A stretch of DNA of 64,000 bases, taken from assembly GCA_032622095.1 (NCBI GenBank), contig CP136063.1:72393980-72457979 (forward strand), written 5' to 3'. Position 1 is the stretch's first letter. Each line of letters starts with the position of its first letter. The position numbers and the translations under genes were made by a program. Shown here piece by piece: positions 22,901-34,900 of this stretch. This DNA is from Siphonodentalium dalli. Taxonomy: Eukaryota > Mollusca > Scaphopoda > Gadilida > Siphonodentaliidae. The notes beneath the pieces were generated by a model that did no database searches, was not told where the DNA came from, and saw only the letters and a list, made by a program, of their open reading frames with translations.

Positions 22901-25900
22901 ATATTGGATCCACCAGGCCCCGTTCCGTGGGTTTTGTGCTGCAGGTCAAAGTTCCGGAGTAGCAATTCCATATATGGAGATATGAATTATTCATGAATCC
23001 CATGTATGGCAATGCTACTACATAACTTTGATCTGTATCACTCAAACCACGGAACCGAAGCTGGATGAATCTCTGAACCACGGAACGGAGCTAGATTTAT
23101 CCAATACGGATGCCACTCGGTGATCTCGCTTATTACCCTAATAGCTACCAGCTTCATTTTAAACGTTGACCAGGTAGTTATTTATTGTTTATGTAGTCTG
23201 TACATGGTGTATCCATTAGCCTTTATTGAGATATCAATACTGTACATAGAGTATAGTTTATACAACCTTTTATATAATTGATCAGATGATCAGCACATAC
23301 ATTTTGTATTCGGTGAATGAATGCTATTTTATTTTAAAAGATTATGTTTCATCTCGTATAATGCCCGATCTTCATCTCGTATAATGGTATATACTAATTC
23401 AACTCAAGACAGGGGGGGGGGGTCTGGAAAAAAATTGCACATATAGGGCCCAAAATGTTTTTTTCCGACCTCGAGGGACCCACCACCCCGTTTCTCATGT
23501 TTTTATCAAAATTTCAGAGGTTTTTTTAGCCGTTCTTCAATAACTGTGTTAACTGCCTTACTAATTGGTAAACACAGATCATAAAAACGAAAAATATACT
23601 GTATTTCCATGTGTTTCCTGGTGTTTTCAGTATCTAACAACAATATTAATTAAGCATTGTGTAGGTACACTATATGTCACAAATTGCCCTAGACCCCATT
23701 ATAGCCTTAATATATCGAGTGTGTTGTGTCTGACAGAGAACACTAGCCAGTGTAAACAGTGGTAAACAGGTCAGGGGTTCCACAATTATATGTGCATGAT
23801 CAAAGAACTCTTTAGTCTTATCCAACGGGATGGGGTGGGGAGGGTAATTGTTTTTTGGTTAGGTATATATACACATAGATATATGGTTATTATACTGCCC
23901 GATATTAGTCGGCGGGTATATAGTTGACGTCTCGAGCCGTCTGTCCGTACAAACATTTTGAATTTTAACTCAAGAGTCAGTTGTCATATTTGATGCCCTA
24001 TGGCATGGTGACGGACCAGAAATGGGGGACGAATATGCATAATATTGCGGGTTGTGACCACCAATGCCTACCAGAGTTATGGGCCTGTTCGACTTTATGA
24101 AATTCAGTCCATACAAAGTTTTTGCAATATAAGTTAAGTGTCGGTTGTCAAATTTTGATGTGGTTTGGTATGGTGATAGACCAGAATGAAGAATTGAATG
24201 TCATTTCTCAATGCATCTGAATGCATCACATTATTTCAGTTCATCTATTTGTAAGTGATAACAGTATACAATTAGTATTTTAGTTTCGTCTTGTTGAGCA
24301 GTAAAGCTCCCAGATGAAGTTCGGAAATTCAATGAGAAAAGCGTCACCTTCAGTTGGGATTGTCTGAGCAGTAAACAGTAATGTCATTCATCATAACCAA
24401 TTCAGTTTTATTTGGATAATTGTTGCAAATTAACATTACTTGCAATCATTCAAGATGAGAAATAACCAGAAGGAATGAATTTGATTACATGCCAGAACAA
24501 GACAGTATTTCAGACATTAGAAATTTATGAGATACCCTTTTCAATTTCATGTTATGCAACAATCAGGTTAATGATATCTACTAGTAGTCATCATTGAGTA
24601 TTCACCATGTAGTATCCAATTTGTGATAGAGTTTGTTTTGTTTTATTACTTTTATTCAGATAATACAACTGGGTAATATATTAATTTTGTTACTAAATAT
24701 TTCTTCCGTTGATCATAAGTTTCCTGAACGTTATTACGGTGGTCCACTGTGAAGTTTTCCGGGATACTGTGAAATCCAGAATGTTGCTAAATCTGAGGCT
24801 AAAGAGTCACTTTAGCTGCCTATATAGCCCTATACCAACAAGCATGGTACTAACATGCTTACAAACAACATTACATGGTCAGTACTTGTAAATTGTTTGA
24901 AAAAAGCCCATTTTGGAAAAAATTTACATGCACCATTTATTCCGCCTCTGGATGACCCACCCACCCCGGCCCTATATACGGAATTTTTTTGCAGACCCCA
25001 CCCTGCTCAAGAGTCAATTATTTCGTTGAATTTTGATTTCGTGGTTGAGCCAAACCACGAAATCAACGAATAACAGAGCCCCGCGAATTAAAGGATTTTT
25101 ACAGTTGTCAATTACGTGGCCATACATTTGAGGACCTCTCACACACGCACGCATGTCCGTCCGCCCGCACAAGGCCCAACGTGTTTCTAATCAACCACCA
25201 ATTCAAAAATGAAAATTGAACAGTAAGCAATTATTTCATGTGTCTTTTGGGAACAGTCAAAATTGTTGTCCCGAGGTATCAGGAATAACTATCGAACTGT
25301 TGCCCAAGGCCGAAGGCAGAGGGCAACAGTTCGATAGTCAATACATCTCTATTCTCTAACAAGTTATTGATGTCATCCTCGGAAATATCAGAAAATCGAG
25401 ACATATTCAGCGATTAATTCAAAATTATTGTGTTGTTTTTCAAGCGTGACAGTGACAATGCGGAAATCCGGTATAATTAAAAAACGAAACCGGAAATTTC
25501 CGGAAATAGCCGAAACGTCACGGAAATTGCAAACCATGTAACAGTTCGTTCGGGCCAGTCAACAGTTCGCTCTGGTCGGGCAACAGTTCACTCGTGACGT
25601 CACAAAAGCTGACCGTGATTGCAACCCGGGCAACAGTTAATTCAGGGCGGGCAACAGATCGTTGTGGTGTTACGAACGCGAATTTGGGGTTAACCAGTTA
25701 ATTCTAAATCCCAATGATTTACGAAGTAAAACTCTACTATTGGGTAACAACAAGAAATGGTCCATTATTATAATATGTTGTATAAGAAAAATGAAGAGTA
25801 ATTTCCCACCATTCGTTGAATAAAACATGGGATGTGTGTTCCCGCATACATTTTTGTCCCCATAAAAAACAAGTCGCATGACTATTATACTCAGAATGTC

Positions 25901-28900
25901 CATGCGTTCGTCCGATCATAACTGCTACAATATTAGTCACATTCCCCGTGAAATTTGTCATGTAGTTGGTATTTGAGAACGCATAGATCACTGTTGAATT
26001 TGATCACAGTCCGATGAATTCTGGTATATAGTTACGTCCCCTTTTCGATGGTCAATGTTTTTAATGGAGTTAAATCATGCCCCTTCGAACTTAGAGTTCA
26101 TTTTCTTGTGTTAGCCGTGTGATAACTTGAGCAATATTCAACATAAGTGCATGACATGGTTCATATTTTAAAAGACGGAGATCAACTTCAAACGTGGTCA
26201 AGATATATCGATTTTTGACAGAAAGTTATGCCGCCTTTTCGTCTTAGAATTTACAAATTTGTGATTGTCCAAATGATAACACGGGCAATATTCAGCCGAA
26301 TTGCATCATGATACAATGGTGGTATGTTGTTCGTCCCGAAAAGACGCTGGCCGCGTCCCAAATTGGGCACGATCTGATGGTTTTTTACGACGTTATATAT
26401 GTGCCTTTTTCGACTTAGAAATCACAATGAACAATATTCAACACAAGTTCATAATTGGTATGTGGTTCAAGTTTGAGACGACACAGGTCAAGTTTGAAGA
26501 TGGTCACGGTCCGGTGATTTTCAGCAGTCAATATCAAGTGTAAATAAATGTTTGTTCGAAGATTTTTGCCAATATTATATATGTTTTGGTTTCCAAACAA
26601 AGCCAACTCAACAAACAAGCCACATTTTCGGAAGAACGTGGGGTCAGTAACCTTTTATTTGCACGAACATGAGCACCATCGCTTTTAGTTTTTATTGGTG
26701 TTATCAAAGAATATTAGATAATGACAATTCAGTAATGTTGTAGAGCGGATATTTGCTACATTGCAGCACACGAGAAAAGCTGATATGCAAAGACTGAGGG
26801 GTGAATTTGTTCTGTGAATAACGCAATCACATGTTTTGTTTTCCTCACTATCGACACTATGCCACACAAGGTAATGATTGTCCCCTTCTTGGAATAAAGA
26901 TGGATTCAAACCCGCAATTCAATGCACTAAGTCAGCAGTTGGTATGGCTGTATCATTGCTGCCATACAATGGCTGCCAATGTTTGTGGAGCCAGGCATGT
27001 CCATGCAGCAAATCATCTCCGAAGTTAAAATATTTGCTGTCAGTTATGGTATATATCTATCTAAATATAAGTATTATGTGCACATATGTGTTATCAATAT
27101 AGAATTAATGGCGACATTAACCTGACCATTCTAGTGAGATGTAACATATTACTGACCATATGATAGACAATGGCGGATAAAAAAAGAATATTATATAGTA
27201 TTCTTTCTGACCACTCTGACATCAATAACAATATACTATGTATTAATGGCAATCTACTATATGTATTGTCTTACTCTGTATTCTGTCTTGTTGTTGTGTG
27301 AGTTTCAATATTTTTACTCATATCTGGTTTTTACCATTGCAGTTACACAATTGTCGAGCCGCCAGATAATCTATGGGGGTCACAGAACGATGATGGTTCT
27401 TGGAACGGCATGGTCGGGATGGTCTTGAGAGGGGTAAGAGGAATATCACTTACATTACATGTAGAATGTAGTACTATGTATTGAGGTGTATTGACTGTTA
27501 ATGCAACTATGCAACGAGATGGTACACTATTAGATGGTAATTATTAAAGGCATGTACGGATGGCCTTTGATGTGGGTATGCTGTTGAAATAGCCACACCA
27601 GTTAAAATTGCCATTAAGAATATTAAAATATAGATATATTTTTTTCTTATAACAATCATAAATATCGCGTAAATAGTATGTTATTGTCAAGTTCATATGC
27701 TGGGTTATGTAAACAAAAGCCAGGTTCTGTAACGTTTTTGGCTTTTGTTTACACAACAAAGCTTTGAACTTGACAATAACATACTATTATATCCCAACAT
27801 TACGAGTTGAAAAACACAAGAAAAAACTAGAGCTTTATGACTTTTTAACAAATCAAATTCTTTAAAAGAAGCTGTGAAATGCATATATTTACTGCTTTGG
27901 CTGATACGCTTCATAAACGTACACGACAGTATTGCGCGTTCTGGGGCTGGCGAGGGAAAATGTAGTCTCCCAATATGCCTCTTTGTTTTTGTGTCTGTTT
28001 TCGTTAGTGCAACGAAGTTGGACAATAATGTAACTTTAATGAACTAAGTTCATTTTGCATTGTCTGGTGTTAGTGTCATTCGCCGCTTTTCGAAATAGTA
28101 TTAATCCACCTGAATCAATATAAAGACGCGCGGTCATCTTGTTGGTGCGATGCCAAGTGATTTGTAACTAGCGATATATAAGGAAATTTGTAATGGTTTC
28201 GTGTGATATTATTACAAATGTATTCGTGTGTCACCTCTCTATATTTCATGGCAGTTGAGTTCACATTATCGTTCCAGGAAGTAGCATTGGGTGCAGGGCC
28301 TTTCACAATAACGTCAGACAGAGATAGGGTGATAGACTACACCAAACCCTTCATGGACATCGGCGAAGGAATCCTGACTCTACGGCCTCAAGAACACCGC
28401 TTTGAACGAATGTTCAAGATGTTCAAACCTTTCGTATGGACCACCTGGCTGTATATAGGGATTTCCATTATTGTGTTCGGATGTGCTCTATTCATTAACA
28501 ACCGACTTTCTCCATTCGTTAGCCCAGACTCTAAGACTGACGGCTCAATACAGAATGAACTGAAGTTTTTTGATAATCTTTGGCTTGTATTTGGAACCTA
28601 TATGGAACAGGGTAAGTATTTGTAATCAAAACAAGGAGACAGAACAAGTGTACCACATATAGATACCTATAATTATGTTCGTAAAATATTTTATTTTTTA
28701 AAGTTGTTTTAATCATGATTTTATTCTGAGTAACAAATACAGTTTAAAACAAATATTTAAGTCATTAATTTTGAACCGCTGAGAAAAAGAGGATTTAATT
28801 TGACCAATGTTTTTTTTTTAATTTGGCCAAAAAACATTTGGCCAAAGTTTTTTCTAATTTGTCCGATAAAAGTCTCATTTGGCCAAACTTTTGGCCACAA

Positions 28901-31900
28901 GATTTTTCGGTCCAGCGCGAACACAGCATAGAGTATCCCCCGCAAAGGAGGCTTTTTATGGAGATTTATTAATTTACTGAGGTGGCTTAATTCCAAAGAT
29001 GTCTCGAGTCATCATTCACACCCGCTCTCGGGTAAGACGTTCATTACCTTTCCGATTGAATCATGGTGTTTCTGAGTTCAAACTGTTTATAGATTTCGTC
29101 ACGGCTTCTGATATTAACCCTTTACCCAACAGAACGGCCCTGTGCCAATGCATTCTCTTATATATGCGAGTCGACCGTATATGTCGCCTCGCATATATAA
29201 GAGAATGCATTGGCTTAACATATTAAAAATGATAAAATTGTCAAAGAATGTAGAAAAATATTATAAAAATTGTTAAAAAATGTAAGAAAGAATTATAAAA
29301 TTGTTAAAGAATGTAGGCCAATGCATTCTCTTATATATGCGAGGCGACCTATGGTCGACTCGCATATATAAGAGAATGCATTTGCACAGGGCATAACTGT
29401 AACCATCACAATGTGGTCAATGAACCGGTTCCAATGATGCATATTTGTATGGTGTTATTGAGACAGACCAAAGATATTTTAGGCTGTTGAAGCTTTATTT
29501 GGGCGTTTTTGGCCATTTTGTAGGGTAAAGGGTTAACCCAGTTTTACAGAATGGATTTGAACTCATCTGAACAGTTTACATATAAAACTGTATATGTTTT
29601 GAGACAATGCACTTGTATTGGAATTGGTGGGTTTAGAAACCCTGCCCGTGTCGGTGAGCCCGCCTCAAAGTCCGACGTCAATACCACACGGACATCGAAG
29701 CGACCCCTCATTACGTGCAATGTCTCAAATGATGTACGTATGTATCTAATATGGCCGCTGGGAACGATACGCGCGCCGTTTGGAATAGTTTTAAAGATGG
29801 ATTTTCTCTTTAAATAACAAATTTGAAATAGTTGCGTGGGTATAAAATAATAAATATGAACTGAAGACCCCTTTCCGGAAAGAGTTCTATCAATTAATAT
29901 TGATTTTATTTCGAATATTTTATTATGAAATGAGATGATTAATTGGGACACTTTATTTGTCTATTGTTAGAACAGACCATTCAGGCGATACCATATTGCT
30001 ATAGAGAACATTAGGCTATTACTATAGCTACGTTCCGAACTTCAAATGTCCCAGATTTATTGATTGTATTGTTTTGTTTCGTAGTTATACGCGATAATGA
30101 GTCTAATTAACGTTTATTTGTGACAAAATTTCACAATAAAATTTCTGGCCTCTGTTAACAGTAAACACGATTGTTCGTTAGCTAAACAACCACACCTTTT
30201 TAGACCAGAAAATATTCGAAATAAAATCAATGTTAATCGATAGAAGCATTCATGGACAGGAGTCTTCGATTCATATCTAATATTTTATATCCCGGTAACT
30301 ATATAATACTTGTTTACAAAGAGATAATCCACCTTTAATTCATCCTACACGACATATACGACATAATTATATTTTATAACTTACAGGTGGTGAGGCACGA
30401 CCGACAACTGTTTCTGGTCGGTTGTTGTTGGCTTCCTGGTGGTTATTTACGGTCATAATGATATCCACATACACGGCAAACTTGGCTGCGTTTCTGGTGG
30501 TATATGTACCACATAAACCCATTAACAGTGTCAAGGAATTGGCAAACCAGAACGATATTAAACCAATCGCGGAATATGCCACGAACACCTACACGTTCAT
30601 CAAGGTAAGTGCACATGTTTAGGTTCTGTTGAACGGCACACATGTTCATGCAGGCACATTCGGTGTGTATATTACGAGTTATAAACCTCATTATATGTCG
30701 TTAGCTACAACCGGCATTTAGGTTCCTATATATGCTGTCCGAGTGTGCCGTATACGTTTCGGCACCTGGTTTTGCAATCAAGTAATTCGCCCTGTCACTA
30801 ACTCGTGGCTATATTTGATCCACCAGGTTCGGTTCCGTGGTTTTAGTGCAACGGGTCAAAGTTTTGTAGTAGCATTCCATATATGGAAGTCATGAATAAT
30901 TCAAAAGCTCCATATATGGAAATGCTACTTCAAAACTTTGGCCAGTAGCAATAAAACCACGGAACCGGGGCTGGAAGAATCGCTGACACCACGGAACGGA
31001 GCTGGGTGAATACATTACAGCTGCGACTCAGTGACCTCGCTTATTAAGTGAAGATATCTCCCTGGATGCCACCGTCTCCGGATTTTAAATACAACATGCC
31101 AATATATCCGCCAAAATCTATACTCAACACTACACCATGCGTGACCGTAAGTAGTAAGAACGTCCGATAAGACACACGTATTGGATCATCATATTAACTC
31201 CTATTTATATAACCATATTAACTCCTATTTATATAACCATATTAACTCCTATTTATATAGCCATTCATTTATTTCATGAGAAATTATTATCAATACTCGT
31301 CAAAATTAGAGAAGAATGAGATTGAAACACATATAGGTCGGAGGGTAAGTAAACACATATAGGTCGGAGGGTAAGTAAACACATATAGGTCGGAGGGTAA
31401 GTAAACACATATAGGTCGGAGGGTAAGTAAACACATATAGGTCGGAGGGTAAGTAAACACATATAGGTCGGAGGGTAAGTAAACACATATAGGTCGGAGG
31501 GTAAGTAAACACATATAGGTCGGAGGGTAAGTTACTTTTGAGTGCATGAATTTCATTATCTGACCCACCCCTCCCCTGCACAATTATCTAATTTACCGTT
31601 TACATAAATATCTGTCAATAATTGTTATGTTGTATACTGTATGTTATATAAGTCTAAAAAACGAACAGTTTAGTTTATTACATATCAAATATATAAAGGA
31701 TCGACAACGAGTCCCCTGTTTATAACGGAATGAACAAAAGGAGTCCAGTACATTAGGTGTGAACCTAACCTTTGGCGAGTTTTGTAATTCCGCTATAAAC
31801 TGGGTATGAGTTGTAGATTATATTTATTGCATGATCCAAAACCTCGACAAAACATACTTAAATCAACAAATGGGACGTAAAACTAACATCAGCGTGGCAT

Positions 31901-34900
31901 ATGGCGTATATTTAATGAAATAACTTTTCAAGCTTTTCATTCATTAGATTTTGTTGGAAAAATATTGGAAGACATAGTATTTTGAGACGTATGGAATATA
32001 AATATACGACAAACCGGAAGTCAAAGGTCAGCTGACAGTATTTCCTGTTATGCAATGAACGTTTCATATCACAATTTATAGAATGGGTTTATTGAAAGAA
32101 TAAGGGTATATCATGTAATAAATTTTATACTAAATAACCGTATTTTAGGTGAGCAATATAATACAATAGCTGATGTGCATGACTTCGTCCGGGCTATTTA
32201 GGGATTTCTTTGTGATCGCCTCCGTCTGGGCAGAATGTACAGCTTCTCGACAAACTATTGTTTGATCGGTCCAGAAACATGCCTATATGAGCGCGGTCAA
32301 GTTCAAGGTTACGGTCGCGCGTGAAATTGGACCCACCCATATTGTTCCCGGGATCAAAGTAGGCATACATACCATATTTGAGTCGGATCGGTGGAGCAGT
32401 TTTCGAGTCTATAGGACACATACATACAAACATACAGAAGTTCCAAAATATACTATGCTATAACATGAGCTAAGTCTCAATTTGCAAATCTCAACTGTTT
32501 AGTGGATATATTTGCCGATATTCCCCCTATCCCAAAATTGCCGAATTAAACGTTGAACAAAGTGCCGTTGAAACATTTACATCCAAAGTAGAAATGTATA
32601 CACAGTTTGTTCTAAAGCTGAAATTTACAAAATAGATGTTATACCAACAATTATAGTGGTATATATATAATTCCAGTACCTACCTCGACTAACCTATTTT
32701 TTTTCCGCTGCAGGAATCATCTGATGAAGATTTTAAAAAAATGTGGAGCGTAATGAGGGACGGTCCGCGCATTGTCGGAATAGAAGAAGGGATAGAACAT
32801 GTCTATTCAGGGAAATATGCATTCATAGCAAGCAGTGCGGGCGTGGATAGAATTGCATCAGATCCAAATCACTGCGGTAACTTCACTGTGGCAGAGGAAT
32901 CATTCAACACAGCCGGGTTGGGGTTCATTCTACCTGAAGATGGCCCGTTCAAAGAACTTTTTGACAAAAAGTAAATTGAACCTACACAAGCTGATGTCAA
33001 ATCGTTGTGAAAGCCACAAGTGGCGGTTAGAAGCCTGGAATTATGTTCGGTTTTACTGCATGCTGGTCCGGTTCGGGTGAAAATAGGTCGATAAATACAT
33101 GAAGTATATAGAGGATATGAAATGAGTGTTTCTCTCATATGATATTTATGAAACGAGTCTAAGAATTTTCAGTTTTCTCGAGCCTCCGGCGAAAGAAAAC
33201 TGAAAATTCGTGACGAGTTTCATAAATATCATATGAGAGAAACACGAATTACATATTCTATTTATCATATGATACCTATAAATTGATTATGATGTCCAAA
33301 ACGCACACAAATCACTAAATAGCTATATGACATCGGCAGCAAAAGGTTAATGTGACGTCATTTCATTGCACCGGAAGCCCAATTACACCTGGTGAACTAG
33401 CAGAAATAATATGCACGCGAAGATATAGTGCGCTATTCTGTTCTCAGTTTGTGACATTATATCGTATGTTTATTAGATAAATACGAATTACATATTCTAT
33501 TTATCGTATAACATGCAATGTCCAAAACTATATATTTCAAGATTATAATTGCGAGAATTTCGGAATCGCGTTGATTGACGCGCACGAATTTGACCTGCAT
33601 TTAGTTAGAGATACGGCTCAGTCGCGGCTGCCATTCAGCCAATCAAAACACACTTTTTGTCAACAAACCAATCAAATTATCGGAAGGTGATATGAACTAG
33701 TAGTTCATATGAATTTGATTTATGACATTCTTTCCAACGTAAATAATGATTGAGTCATATGATAAATAGAGGATCTCACATGAGTTTCTATTTTATACGG
33801 AATTTATCAACCGAGTTCACTAAATTCGATTTGAGCCGAGGTTTACCGAGGCTCAAATAGAATTTAGAGGACGAGGTTGATAAATTACGTATAAAATAGG
33901 ACGAGTGTGAGATACCTTTTATCACATGATCAAATAAAACCGATGCAACGCGAAATATTCATCGAAAACAACATTTATAAACTACAGCGATCGCAAGTTA
34001 TTTGAAGAACGCCGTGACGTCATCGCACGCGCTGATATTAAACGTGTCTATTACCGATACTTACGTGCGCTCGCGCAACAGTGTGGCGATCAGACAGATT
34101 CGTAGGTTGGTGTCACCCTACTCCGTTTCACTCCATGACGTCACCAAAAACGACGTAAAACCTCGTGGCGTTCTGACATTTTTACTGTGCCGCGTTTTTG
34201 CTATGTTTATTTTATGTGTTGTTTTCGATTATTTGTTTGTCGCCGATATCGCCATTTGTCGGGATTCCCTGTTTCTATATTTAAAACTGGCATGCTCGTA
34301 GTGAGCCTCGATTTCGATTTTTTCTCCCAGGTCAAAATACGTCAGAGTTATGACAAAAATAGATCGACCTACATTTTCTCCATCAGAACTCTACACCAAA
34401 GAGTCTATTGACTCCTTCGGGACCTACATAGACTCCTTCATTTGGGTATTTTTACGTATAATTAGGAAGTTTTATCATTTTTGGTTCGTGCGAAGACCTC
34501 TTTTTATCGTGCGGGGAAAGAGAGACATTCAAAACGCGATTTCGTAATTCGACGCAATAGGCTGAATAACCTAACCTTCAGCCGAGTTCCGGGTCAAATA
34601 CGACGAATGACGTAACACAAAACAAAACGCATTTGTTGACACAAACACCGTTTGAAGAGTTAATTATTACATAAAATGATCGTTATTGATTAATTATTGA
34701 TTAATTATTGATATTTATTGTTGCATATTGGCTGCTATCAATATTTACACAAATAGTATTAATTATTTCTTATAATTGCTCCTTTGGTCAACTTTGACTA
34801 TCGGAAAATGAAAATGAAAATATGCCGCTGAAAAAAATGTAATCGATATTAAAGTCTCATTCTTTCGGCAACATGGAATTGGTTTTAATTACTTAAATGA

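Noticed and set aside
26831-27028. Frame 26831-27028 as an S1 exon of the receptor
   Set aside because: No receptor motif, and the S1 sequence is fully provided by 22560-22660 joined in phase to 27343-27433.
28203-28277. Upstream ATG extension of the S1/M1 exon
   Set aside because: The extension does not fit the family, and only the acceptor at 28277 gives the right phase and a continuous GMVLRG-EVALGAGP reading.
31274-31583. Three - strand frames repeating YPPTYMCLLTLRPICV
   Set aside because: They are translations of the 26-bp minisatellite in an intron, open in every frame because of the unit sequence.
33126-33930. Foldbacks as transcription terminators or regulatory hairpins
   Set aside because: They lie in an intron among inverted-repeat transposons; bacterial-type terminators do not apply here.
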